Shown here one piece after another: positions 18,256 to 26,611 of a stretch of 64,000 nucleotides of DNA. The stretch is taken from the NCBI GenBank assembly GCA_938027685.1, contig CALJAM010000018.1, forward strand, positions 31,452 through 95,451. The letters run 5' to 3'. The translations under genes were made by a program, and so were the position numbers. The stretch is from an uncultured Bryobacteraceae bacterium (GTDB lineage: Bacteria > Acidobacteriota > Terriglobia > Bryobacterales > Bryobacteraceae). Within the stretch, counting starts at the first letter, position 1. Each line of letters begins with the position of its first letter. The notes under the pieces are model-generated. The model made no database searches and was not told where the DNA came from. It saw nothing but the letters and a program-made list of their open reading frames with translations.

Positions 18256-18976
18256 AAGCCAGGCCCGTGCGCACGCCGGCGCACAACAACAAGCCTGCCG
18301 CAACCAAGACCCAGTCGCCGGCTTCCATCCGCTCGTTCCGCAATTCGGCCAGCCGCCCTGCGTAACCCCGCGCCAGCATCGCGCGGTGAATCGCCTCGGC
18401 CCGCGCCTGCGATCGCGCGAAAAGAACCGCCAGTGCGCCGCCCGCCGCCCTCCACAAACTGCGGCTCCTGCGAAAACCGCCGCGGTCCAGGCCGCGGCTC
18501 AAGGCAGCCAGCCGCATGTGCTGCGCCTGTTCGGAGAGTACGAAGAGATACCGGTAGAGAAAGTGCGCTACCTGAACCAAGAATCGCGGCGCCCCCAGCC
18601 ACTCCATGGCCCGCAGCAGGCCGGGCATGGGCGTGGCGCCCATCACCACCAGCACCGCCGCGGCCGACAGGTAGCTTCGCACGACCAGATCGGCAGCCTT
18701 GCCGGTGGCGCCGCTCAACCACACGCCCGCAGCGAAAAAGAGCGCGAAGGGAAGAACCGCGCCGGCTCGCAGCGCTACGCCGAGCGCCGGCAAGCGACCC
18801 GACGCCACCCCCGCGCTCGCCAGTGCACCGAAGCCGATCACGGCCTGCGGCGTCAGTCTCGGCATCGTCGCCAACGCCACCAGGTACGCCAGCAGCACGA
18901 CGAGCTTGGCCCGGGCGTCTCGCTTCTGCAACCAGCCGGGCCGCCGGTTCCATTCGTCGAGTACGACGTGGTGCAA
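18245..18976 (-). CDS. cbiQ: ECF-type transporter transmembrane protein CbiQ
   Basis: T-component linking CbiM to the ATPase. The start is LHHVVLDEWNRRPGWLQKRDARAKL; several hydrophobic helices follow. Coupling-helix motifs near ALSRGLD and MLARGYAG contain the Ala-Arg-Gly pattern that docks on CbiO. The track begins at 19024 inside cbiM; TTG 18976 sits right behind the cbiM stop with GGAG eight bases upstream and gives 243 residues, so I prefer it. Middle gene of cbiM-cbiQ-cbiO. Confidence 0.88.
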   Translation of the reverse strand: MHHVVLDEWNRRPGWLQKRDARAKLVVLLAYLVALATMPRLTPQAVIGFGALASAGVASGRLPALGVALRAGAVLPFALFFAAGVWLSGATGKAADLVVRSYLSAAAVLVVMGATPMPGLLRAMEWLGAPRFLVQVAHFLYRYLFVLSEQAQHMRLAALSRGLDRGGFRRSRSLWRAAGGALAVLFARSQARAEAIHRAMLARGYAGRLAELRNERMEAGDWVLVAAGLLLCAGVRTGLAYAG

Positions 18977-18977
18977 G

Positions 18978-19880
18978 TCAGCCGCTCCTGCGTCGGACCA
19001 CGGCGCGCCTGAGGAGCACGCCAACGCCGTACAGCAAGGCCACGCCCGCCAGGCCCGCCGCCGCCTGGCTCCACCAGGACGAGGGCGCCCAGGAAAGCCG
19101 GTACTCGGCCAGCGGCGCAGCCACTAAGGCGCGGGCTCGTTCCGAGATTCCGGCTCGCTGCGCCAGCGACTCCAGGACGTCAGGCGCTTCGGACGCCACC
19201 CCTACCATGCCCACGGCCAGCAGGACAGCCAGCATGCCCAACAGGACGTGCCCGCGATGGGGATACGCAGCTTCCACGGCGCCGGGTCGCAGCACCAGCA
19301 ACGCCCGCAAGACCGCCAGCGTCAACAGACCCTCCAGCAACCCGCTTGCCACCAGCAGCGCAGCCGTCGTCCACAACAGGGCGACCGGGATCCGCACCCC
19401 GGAGAGAATCAGCTCCGCTATCGCCATGGCGCCGCTCGTCAACACCGAGAGCAGACAACCCAGAACAACGGCGAACCACCGCAGGCGTCCGCGACCCCAC
19501 ATGGCGTAGGGCAAGTATCCGGCCGCGATGCCCGCCACCCCCATGTTCAACACGTTGGCGCCCAGCGCCAGTACACCACCGTCCTGAAAGAGCAGGGCCT
19601 GGACCAGCAGGATGGCGGTCATCACTACCACGGCGGGCGCCAGCCCAAGGGTCACCGCCAGCAGCACCCCGCCCAATAGGTGGCTGCTCGTGCCGAGGCC
19701 CAGCGGGAAATTCACCATCTGAGCAGCGAAGACGAACGCCCCCATCACGCCCAGCAGAGCGAAGCGGGACTCCTCGAGGCCGCGTCGCGCGCTCCGCGCC
19801 GCCACGGCGACGCAGGACGCGCTCAGCACGCCTGTCGCCGTCAGGACGGCAGGATGCAGAAAGCCGTCGGGAATGTGCAT
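18978..19880 (-). CDS. cbiM: Cobalt/nickel ECF transporter substrate-binding subunit CbiM (with PDGLE-like tail)
   Basis: Membrane subunit that binds the metal ion. The protein begins MHIPDGFL; the N-terminal Met-His plus a second His pocket binds Co(II) or Ni(II) in this family. Hydrophobic core segments include FVFAAQMVNFPLGLGTSSHLLGG, a strong CbiM/NikM signature. Residues about 210-300 resemble the PDGLE (CbiN/NikN-like) domain with a degenerate motif, EAPDVLESLAQ, and a last membrane helix, so CbiM and CbiN functions seem fused. Cobalt versus nickel cannot be decided. No cobalamin riboswitch is visible upstream, where the PGPGW gene ends 33 bp away. Confidence 0.9.
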   Translation of the reverse strand: MHIPDGFLHPAVLTATGVLSASCVAVAARSARRGLEESRFALLGVMGAFVFAAQMVNFPLGLGTSSHLLGGVLLAVTLGLAPAVVVMTAILLVQALLFQDGGVLALGANVLNMGVAGIAAGYLPYAMWGRGRLRWFAVVLGCLLSVLTSGAMAIAELILSGVRIPVALLWTTAALLVASGLLEGLLTLAVLRALLVLRPGAVEAAYPHRGHVLLGMLAVLLAVGMVGVASEAPDVLESLAQRAGISERARALVAAPLAEYRLSWAPSSWWSQAAAGLAGVALLYGVGVLLRRAVVRRRSG

Positions 19881-19913
19881 GGAACGATCAGCGTAGCACG
19901 AATGCGAGGGACG

Positions 19914-20138
19914 TCACACCGCGGGCCGTCCCCGTTCCCGCACCCTTTCTAGCGCCTGTGCCGCCTTTCGCCTCAACCAGTTGACCGCACGCCTCGCCCA
20001 TCGAAAATGCTCGCTTAGCACCGCCAGGCCGCCCAAGGCGATCAACAACCCGGGACCGGGCACGCCGGGGAGGGATAAAAGCAGCCCGACGACGAGCATG
20101 CCGAATCCCACGACTATGCGGATCGCACGGCGCAGCAC
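19914..20138 (-). CDS. Small membrane protein, PGPGW family
   Basis: 74-residue inner-membrane protein. Two hydrophobic stretches surround the motif LPGVPGPGLLIALGGLAVL, which matches the PGPGW family of putative transmembrane proteins. A basic amphipathic tail with WLRRKAAQAL follows. I place the start at GTG 20138 (VLRRAIRIVVGFG); the 249-residue track ORF starting at 20663 is mostly antisense to the PilZ gene. It precedes cbiM on the same strand by 33 bp and may share its transcript. Function unknown. Confidence 0.8.
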   Translation of the reverse strand: MLRRAIRIVVGFGMLVVGLLLSLPGVPGPGLLIALGGLAVLSEHFRWARRAVNWLRRKAAQALERVRERGRPAV

Positions 20139-20330
20139 CTTATTTCCGCATTGTAACAGCCCCCGTGCGCTAACCCTCGACCTTGCCCGGCGCTCGGGCC
20201 GGAACGCGGCGGAGGCCGTGGACTCCGTCTTACTTTCACCGACCGCCTCAAACTTCCGTACCGTAACCCGAGCGCTCAAGTAACGGATTGACCGCCGGGG
20301 TCTCCGGCCCCTACCCTGAATTAGCCGCAC

Positions 20331-20651
20331 ATGATCGAACAGCGCAAGAGCCGGCGCTACCAGATCCGGTTGCCCCTGCGCATCGTGCGCCGGGGAACCG
20401 CGCCGTTTTCGGCACAGGGCGAAACCTGCAACCTTAGCTCGCGCGGCGTACTTTTCGCCAGCAACTGCGAGATCCCAGTGGGCGAACGAATCGAATACGT
20501 GATCCAGTGGCCGTGCGCGGACAAGCGTGAGGGTCCGAGGGATCTCTACTGCTTGGGCTCGGTCCTCCGTGTCACCGCCGACCCCGAGAAGGCCACTTTC
20601 CTCATCGCCGCCACGCTGGATCGCTACGCCTTCACCCGCCTGAGCGAGTGA
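20331..20651 (+). CDS. PilZ-domain protein
   Basis: 106-residue single-domain protein, probable cyclic-di-GMP receptor. The N-terminal RKSRRYQIRLPLRI contains the R-x3-R part of the PilZ ligand motif, and NLSSRG supplies the second part ((D/N)-x-S-x2-G). The remainder gives the expected beta-barrel strands up to FLIAATLDRYAF. It is free-standing, with no output domain, so it would act through a partner. Divergent from the PGPGW gene, and 50 bp before the helicase gene. Confidence 0.9.
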   Translation: MIEQRKSRRYQIRLPLRIVRRGTAPFSAQGETCNLSSRGVLFASNCEIPVGERIEYVIQWPCADKREGPRDLYCLGSVLRVTADPEKATFLIAATLDRYAFTRLSE

Positions 20652-20701
20652 ACGCGGGCACACCGTCTGGCGTATACTGAAGCAAAGAAAAGGCGAAAGC
20701 G

Positions 20702-23065
20702 ATGCCCGCGAACCTCACCTTCGATTTCCCGGAGCTGCCCGATCCGGAGACCGGCTTGACCCGCCGCGGCGGTCTCGACGCCTTCCTCGAGCATTTCCAG
20801 AACCTCGCCGCTCGAGAACCCTCACCCGTGCGCGCCATACGCCGGCAGCCGGCCCGCCCGGGCGAGTACACGGCCTTCCCCGAAGAGGTCGACCCGCGGC
20901 TCCGCCAGGCCCTGGCCGCTCAAGGCATCCAGCGCCTGTACTCGCACCAGGCCGAGGCCTTCCGTCTGCTCGCCACAGGCCACAACGTCGTAGTCGTCAC
21001 CCCTACGGCGAGCGGAAAGACGCTATGTTACAACCTGGCGGTTCTCAACGACCTTCTTCAAGACCACGCACTGCGCGCTGTCTACCTTTTCCCCACCAAG
21101 GCCCTTGCGGAAGACCAGCTCCACGAACTCCAGACCCTTGTCGACTCAATGGGCGCCGAGGTGCGGGCCTTCACCTACGACGGCGATACCCCGCAAGATG
21201 CCCGCCGCGCCATCCGCGAACGGGCCAACATCGTGCTCACCAACCCGGACATGCTCCACACCGGCATCCTGCCCCACCACACCCGTTGGGCGAAGCTTTT
21301 CGAGAAACTGCGTTACTTCGTCATCGACGAGCTGCACACTTACCGGGGCGTCTACGGCAGCCATCTCGCCAACCTGATTCGGCGGCTGAAGCGCATTTGC
21401 GCCTTCTACGGCTCCTCGCCGCGCTTCGTCTGCTGCTCGGCCACCATCGCCAACCCGCGTGAGCTCGCCGAACGGCTGCTCGAAGAGCCCGTCGAACTGG
21501 TGGATCGCAATGGCGCCCCGGCCGGCGAGAAATATTTCATCTTCTACAACCCTCCCGTGGTCAATCGCCAGCTTGGTATTCGCCGCAGTTACCTGGGGGA
21601 GGCGCGGCGGGTGGCGACGGAGTTTCTCGAGCGCGGCCTGCAAACGTTGGTTTTCGCCAACAACCGGCTGGCCACCGAAGTCCTTGTCACCTACCTCAAG
21701 GACGCCGCCGCACGCCTGCCTCTGCCGCCCGGCGCCGTGCGTGGCTATCGCGGAGGCTATCTGCCGCGCGAGCGGCGCGAGATCGAACGCGGGCTCCGCG
21801 AAGGTCGCATCCGCTGTGTCGCCGCCACCAACGCCCTCGAGCTGGGCATCGACATCGGGTCTCTCGACGCCGTCGTCATGGCCGGCTACCCGGGCACCAT
21901 TGCTTCCACCTGGCAGCGCGCAGGCCGTGCGGGCCGCCGCCGGTCGGCTTCCGTCGCCGTGCTGGTCGCCTCCAGCGCCCCGCTCGATCAGTACATCATC
22001 GAGCATCCCGATTACTTCTTCTCGCAGTCGTCCGAGCATGCCTACGTCAACCCCGATAACTTGGAGATCCTCGTCAACCACCTCAAGTGCGCCGCCTTCG
22101 AGTTGCCGCTGCGCGAAGGCGAGAAGTTCGGCCCCCACGCCGTGGAGCCGCTGTGCCGCTTCCTCGAGGAACTGCGCCTGCTGCACCACTCCGGCGACGC
22201 TTGGCATTGGACTTCCGACACGTACCCCGCAGACGCCGTCAGCCTGCGCGCGGTGACCAGCGACAACTTCGTCGTGGTCGATATCACCGAAGAACCGGAG
22301 GTCATCGCGGAGGTCGATTTCCCCTCCGCCTTGACCGCTCTGCACGAGAAAGCCATTTACCTGCACGAAGCGCGGCAATATCAGGTCGAGCGATTCGACT
22401 ACGAAGGACGCAAAGCCTATGTGCGCCGAGTAGAATGCGATTACTTTACCGACGCCATCGACTACACCCAGGTCAAGGTACTCGAGGAATTGGAATCGGC
22501 GCCGGTGGGAGACGCGCGCGCCGCACACGGCGACGTGCGCGTGAATCGCCAGATTGTCGGGTTTAAGAAAGTCCGCTTCTACACCATGGAGAACGTGGGC
22601 GCGGGCAACCTTTCCATGCCGGAGCAGGAAATGCATACCACCGCCTTTTGGCTGCATTTCCCCCGCGCTTTCCTCGAACGGCTCGGGGAATTGACGCCGA
22701 CCGAAATCCAGAGCGGCCTCACCGGGCTCGCCAACGTGCTGCGAACCGTGGCCGCCTTCCTGCTGATGTCGGATCCGCGCGATATCGGCATTGCGGTGGG
22801 AGAGGAAACAGGCGGGGCGGTGAGAATGTTCGAGCCGGACCTGTTCCTTTATGACGCCTATCCCGGCGGGGTTGGACTCAGTCCGCAACTGTTTCGCAGC
22901 GTGCGCCCCCTCCTGCGCCACGCGGCCGAGCTGATCGCCGGCTGCCAGTGCGAATCGGGCTGCCCGAGTTGCGTGGGTCCGATCGGAGAAGTCGGCGAGG
23001 CCGGCAAGCAGGCCGCCATGCGCATCCTTTCGGAATTGCTCCGCGAGACCCCGGCTGCCGCATGA
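20702..23065 (+). CDS. DEAD/DEAH-box helicase with DUF1998 domain (MrfA/YprA-like)
   Basis: Superfamily 2 helicase of 787 residues. Motif I TPTASGKT (100-107), Ia PTKALAEDQ, motif II DELH (D-E-x-H) followed by TYRGVYGSH, motif III SATI, and motif VI QRAGRAGRR are present. A winged-helix/barrel region follows. The C-terminal DUF1998 segment ends with CQCESGCPSC, four cysteines that in Bacillus MrfA bind zinc. MrfA and yeast Hrq1 unwind damaged DNA, MrfA in excision repair of crosslinks or mitomycin lesions; the same role is likely. ATG 20702 follows AAAAGGCGAAAG. The 754-residue antisense ORF is a shadow. Confidence 0.93.
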   Translation: MPANLTFDFPELPDPETGLTRRGGLDAFLEHFQNLAAREPSPVRAIRRQPARPGEYTAFPEEVDPRLRQALAAQGIQRLYSHQAEAFRLLATGHNVVVVTPTASGKTLCYNLAVLNDLLQDHALRAVYLFPTKALAEDQLHELQTLVDSMGAEVRAFTYDGDTPQDARRAIRERANIVLTNPDMLHTGILPHHTRWAKLFEKLRYFVIDELHTYRGVYGSHLANLIRRLKRICAFYGSSPRFVCCSATIANPRELAERLLEEPVELVDRNGAPAGEKYFIFYNPPVVNRQLGIRRSYLGEARRVATEFLERGLQTLVFANNRLATEVLVTYLKDAAARLPLPPGAVRGYRGGYLPRERREIERGLREGRIRCVAATNALELGIDIGSLDAVVMAGYPGTIASTWQRAGRAGRRRSASVAVLVASSAPLDQYIIEHPDYFFSQSSEHAYVNPDNLEILVNHLKCAAFELPLREGEKFGPHAVEPLCRFLEELRLLHHSGDAWHWTSDTYPADAVSLRAVTSDNFVVVDITEEPEVIAEVDFPSALTALHEKAIYLHEARQYQVERFDYEGRKAYVRRVECDYFTDAIDYTQVKVLEELESAPVGDARAAHGDVRVNRQIVGFKKVRFYTMENVGAGNLSMPEQEMHTTAFWLHFPRAFLERLGELTPTEIQSGLTGLANVLRTVAAFLLMSDPRDIGIAVGEETGGAVRMFEPDLFLYDAYPGGVGLSPQLFRSVRPLLRHAAELIAGCQCESGCPSCVGPIGEVGEAGKQAAMRILSELLRETPAAA

Positions 23066-23081
23066 GGCGCCGCTTGGCCGT

Positions 23082-23119
23082 TTGACAGCGGCCCCGCCGT
23101 CAATGGATAGTGTCCATTG
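23082..23119 (+). promoter_or_regulatory. Candidate transketolase promoter with overlapping palindrome
   Basis: TTGACA at 23082-23087 is a perfect -35. About 18 bp downstream lies GATAGT as a weak -10, inside a perfect inverted repeat CAATGGA-TAGTG-TCCATTG (23101-23119, 7-bp arms, 5-bp centre). No T-run follows, so it is not terminator-like. A palindrome over the -10 element is the classic place for a repressor operator. Confidence 0.55.
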
Positions 23120-23185
23120 GCCCGCGCCGGCGGTCCGGGGCGCGGAGAAGCCGACGCAAGCCTGTTTTGACCAGGAGGCAAGCAA

Positions 23186-25438
23186 ATGTCGATCAACCTG
23201 CTCGATTTGGCCCAGCCCGGTGCGCTGGAAACCCTCGAGCATGAGTACCCGATTCGCGTGCGCCGCCAGGCCGACGGTTCCGTGTACTTCGACCTTCGCA
23301 GCCTGCCGCTGAGCTCGATCGAGGGCTTGGACGAGCATCGCATCGCGCGGCTGGCTCGCATCGTGCGCGGTCTGGCCTTCACTGCGGTGGACGCAGCGCG
23401 CTCGGGTCATCCGGGCGGCTCCTCCTCGAAAACCGAGGCAGTGCTCACGTTACTGGCTTCAGGCATGCTGGCCTTCGATGCCTGGGATCCCAAGCACCCC
23501 GGACGCGACCGCGTAGTGTGGTCCGCAGGCCACTGCACGCCGCTGTTCCATGCGCTGGTGGCCCTCATCTACGAGTGCCTGCGTCGCAAGGGCGAGCGGC
23601 TGAACCCGGATGCGGCCGCGGCTGCCACTTACCCGGAGCACCTGTTGCGCTTCCGACGTCTGGGCGGCCCGAGCGGTCACGTCGAGTCCCACTCCCCGCT
23701 GGCCGATGCGTGCACGGGCTCCTCTGGCCATGGTCTCTCCGCTGCGCTCGGCATGGCCGTCCTGCACCGCTCCTGCGGCCTGCCCACGCGCGTCTTCGTC
23801 ATCGCCGGCGACGCCGAAACCGAAGAGGGCATGAGCTACGAGGCGCGCAACCTCGCCTCCAATTTGGGCATCGAGAACCTGACCGTTCTGCTCGATTACA
23901 ACCGCTTCGGCATCGACGGACCCATCGCTCAAGTTCTTCCTTTCCCCTATCTGAACCACTGGATCGCGTTCGGATGGAATGTGATCGAAGCCGACGGCCA
24001 CAACCCGCGGGAGCTGGCGTGGGCCATCCGTCTGGCCGTGGCCGGCTTCGGCAATCGCAAGCCGACTGTCGTTCTCTATCACACGATCAAGGGGAAACAT
24101 TACGGCAAACTCGAGGGTACGGCCGATTCGCACGGCACGCCCCTGCCTCACGCGGAGTACCTCGAACTGATGCGCGCTCTGGGCTTCCCCTTGGACGAGC
24201 AAGCCACACCCGCGCAGGCCCTGGACATCGTGCTCTCGCAACTGGACGCCGCCGACGTGAACTACCTGATCGGACGCCTCCAGGCCGCGCGCTCGCGAGT
24301 GCCCCCGGAACCCCACCTCGTTCACGTGCTCAAGAAAGCCCTCAACGAGGAGCAGCCAATCGATTATCGCAGCCTCCAACGGCCCGAACCCCTACCTGCG
24401 GAGCTGGTCTTCCCCGAGGGCGAGAACGTCCCCACCCGCCGCGCCACCGAAGCCTGGTTCGCCTGGGTCATGGAGCGCTGCCCATTCTTCTGGATCGGAG
24501 CCGGCGACCTGGCCAAGTCCATCCTCACCGGCAAAGCCGAGCAGGTTCGCGGGCTCCTCAGTCGTGACCACCCGCTGGGGCGCGGCATCCGGTTTGGCAT
24601 CGCCGAACAGAACATGGCCATGATGTCGGTCTCCATGGCCGCGGATACGCTGCCCGGCGGCTACCGCCCCATGACCGTCTTCGCCAGCTACGGGGTTTTC
24701 TCCGTGATGATGGCCAACGCGGTGCGTATGGCGCTCATCGGCAACGACGTGAATCCCCGCTCGCGCGCCTTCTTCATTCTGCTGGCGGCGCATGACGGGC
24801 CCGAAACCGGAGAAGACGGTCCCACCCACCACGGCCTTTTCTGGATGTCTCTGTTCTCGGCCTACCCGGGCATCAAGGTCTACAAGCCTCTGGACGCCAA
24901 CGAAGCCGTCGAGATGCTGTTTCACGCCCTCAGCCGGGGCGAGCCGGTCGCCTTCTCCGTGGTCCGCCCGCCCGTGCCCGTTTTCCGCCGCGGCAACGGG
25001 GTGCCTCCGGCGCGCGAGGCGATTCACGGCGCCTACGTCTTCAAGGACTACGCCCACAACGGCAAACGTAAGGTCGCGCTGGCCGTCTGCGGCGGCCAGA
25101 TGATGGCCAACGTGCTGGCGGCGCTCCCCGAGCTGGAGGACAGGGCTGACTTCAAGCTCATCGCCGTCACTGCGCCGCAGCTCTTTGAAGAACTGCGACG
25201 CCAGAACCCCGAACACGCTCGACGCATTCTCTCCGACGAGGACCGTACCCGCCTGATGGCGTTCCACACCGGCTGGAGCGGCTTCCTCTACCCGCTGCTG
25301 CTGCCGCCGGATTGGCACGGCCGCATTTTTGGGATTGACCGCTTCCAGCGCTCCGGTACTCCAGCGGAGATCTACGCCGCAGCAGGTTTCGATCCACCTG
25401 GCATCCGCGACAAGATTTACGCCTTCTTGAAAAGCTGA
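23186..25438 (+). CDS. tkt: Transketolase
   Basis: Thiamine-diphosphate enzyme moving two-carbon units between sugar phosphates in the pentose phosphate pathway. It has 750 residues, longer than the usual 660-680, with a 45-residue N-terminal extension. SGHPGGSSS, AGHCTPLFHAL, GDAETEEGMSYEARNLAS...LLDYNR (the ThDP/Mg motif, with GDA in place of GDG), HTIKGKHYG, then the pyrimidine domain FGIAEQNMAMMSVSMAA and DGPETGEDGPTHHGLF. The divergence leaves the exact donor open, so a related ketolase is possible. Strong AGGAGG lies upstream of ATG 23186. Single-gene unit with its own promoter and palindrome. Confidence 0.88.
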   Translation: MSINLLDLAQPGALETLEHEYPIRVRRQADGSVYFDLRSLPLSSIEGLDEHRIARLARIVRGLAFTAVDAARSGHPGGSSSKTEAVLTLLASGMLAFDAWDPKHPGRDRVVWSAGHCTPLFHALVALIYECLRRKGERLNPDAAAAATYPEHLLRFRRLGGPSGHVESHSPLADACTGSSGHGLSAALGMAVLHRSCGLPTRVFVIAGDAETEEGMSYEARNLASNLGIENLTVLLDYNRFGIDGPIAQVLPFPYLNHWIAFGWNVIEADGHNPRELAWAIRLAVAGFGNRKPTVVLYHTIKGKHYGKLEGTADSHGTPLPHAEYLELMRALGFPLDEQATPAQALDIVLSQLDAADVNYLIGRLQAARSRVPPEPHLVHVLKKALNEEQPIDYRSLQRPEPLPAELVFPEGENVPTRRATEAWFAWVMERCPFFWIGAGDLAKSILTGKAEQVRGLLSRDHPLGRGIRFGIAEQNMAMMSVSMAADTLPGGYRPMTVFASYGVFSVMMANAVRMALIGNDVNPRSRAFFILLAAHDGPETGEDGPTHHGLFWMSLFSAYPGIKVYKPLDANEAVEMLFHALSRGEPVAFSVVRPPVPVFRRGNGVPPAREAIHGAYVFKDYAHNGKRKVALAVCGGQMMANVLAALPELEDRADFKLIAVTAPQLFEELRRQNPEHARRILSDEDRTRLMAFHTGWSGFLYPLLLPPDWHGRIFGIDRFQRSGTPAEIYAAAGFDPPGIRDKIYAFLKS

Positions 25439-25668
25439 ACCGGCCCGTCCGGTTTCAAAATGAAACACACGGCGCGAGACGAAACAGCTGCGGGCCTCCG
25501 TCTGTTCCGCTTCTTCCACCCACACGAGCGCAGCGCTGACGGACGCCGCACGCCCGCCCTGAAGGGTCGCCGGGCAATCCTTTCGTCCCTCTAGGGTTTT
25601 CCTCCGAGCGCTCGCTCGGGTGTTTCCCGCATAGGAATTCCTGCCCGCTTGGAGGCACGCTTGCTTAT

Positions 25669-26481
25669 GTGTCTGCCCGAACGGCAATGTCGAGAGCACA
25701 CACACCTGCGAAGGGAACCAAGACAGCGACCCGCTCCGCCCAGGCGCAGTCCCCGGATGATCAGGCCCGCCGCGACCGCATCATCCTCGAGCACCTGCCG
25801 CTGGTGCGTGCCATTGCGCTGCGCGTTCACGAGAGCCTGCCCGTCCACGTGGAGCTGGACGATCTGGTGCATGCAGGCATTCTCGGCCTCTTCGATGCGG
25901 TCGCGAAGTATAGGCCCGAAAAGAAAGTGGCCTTCTCCAGCTACGCCAAGCACCGCATCAAAGGCGCGATTCTCGACAGCCTGCGCCAACTCGATTGGGC
26001 CTCGCGCGACATGCGTCGGCGCCACAAGAAACTCGAGGCGGTCACCCGCGATCTGGCGGCCATCCTGCACCGGAATCCTACCGAGGCCGAGGTCGCTGAG
26101 CGCATGGGAGTCGATCTGGAGCGCTGGCGCCAGATGCTGGCCGACCTGCAACACATCGGCCTGGTCTCGATGGGATCGCGCCGCGAAGGCGACGATCTGC
26201 CGCCGCCCGAGGTGCCCGCGCAGCCGGATTGCAGGCCCGATCGGATCTGTGCACGTACGGAACTGCGCCGGGCGCTGGCTCGCGCCATGCAAACCTTGCC
26301 CGAGCGCTACCGCAAAGTGGTCGTGCTTTACTACGGCAACGACCTGACCATGAAGGAAATCGGCGGCATGCTCGGCATCAACGAGAGCCGCGTCTCGCAG
26401 ATCCACAAATCGGCGCTGGCCCGCATGGCTGTCGCACTGGAATCCGCAGGTCTGAGCGCCGGCCACTTCCTGGCCTCGTGA
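25669..26481 (+). CDS. RNA polymerase sigma factor, FliA/WhiG type
   Basis: Alternative sigma-70-family factor of 270 residues with region 2 (VELDDLVHAGILGLFDAVAKYRPEKKVAFSSYAKHRIKGAILDSLR), region 3 (RDLAAILHRNPTEAEVAERMGVD) and region 4 (LPERYRKVVVLYYGNDLTMKEIGGMLGINESRVSQIHKSAL). The RIKGAILDSLRQLDW segment is typical of FliA/WhiG. No flagellar genes are in the window, so the regulon could be motility, envelope or stress. GTG 25669 has GGAGG 13 bp upstream; ATG 25687 is an alternative. The anti-sigma/STAS pair at 31.5 kb may or may not belong to it. Confidence 0.92.
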   Translation: MSARTAMSRAHTPAKGTKTATRSAQAQSPDDQARRDRIILEHLPLVRAIALRVHESLPVHVELDDLVHAGILGLFDAVAKYRPEKKVAFSSYAKHRIKGAILDSLRQLDWASRDMRRRHKKLEAVTRDLAAILHRNPTEAEVAERMGVDLERWRQMLADLQHIGLVSMGSRREGDDLPPPEVPAQPDCRPDRICARTELRRALARAMQTLPERYRKVVVLYYGNDLTMKEIGGMLGINESRVSQIHKSALARMAVALESAGLSAGHFLAS

Positions 26482-26611
26482 GATCGGCGGTGACGACTTC
26501 TTGGCGGCTGGTGACCAAAGACCGTCACCCTCCGGCCCGCCCTGCCCTCCAGCCCAGTACGCTGGGGCGGCCGGTGAGCAGAAAGCCGAGTGCGCAGTTC
26601 ACCTCACCAGC

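Noticed and set aside
20139-20330. Cobalamin riboswitch upstream of the cbiMQO/PGPGW genes
   Set aside because: I could not find a B12-box-like segment by eye; a covariance search would be needed to be sure.
19914-20663. 249-residue reading of the PGPGW gene
   Set aside because: The first 170 residues lie antisense to the PilZ gene and are not conserved; only the last 74 residues form the PGPGW protein.
21146-23410. 754-residue minus-strand ORF opposite the helicase
   Set aside because: Antisense to conserved helicase motifs; no recognisable content.
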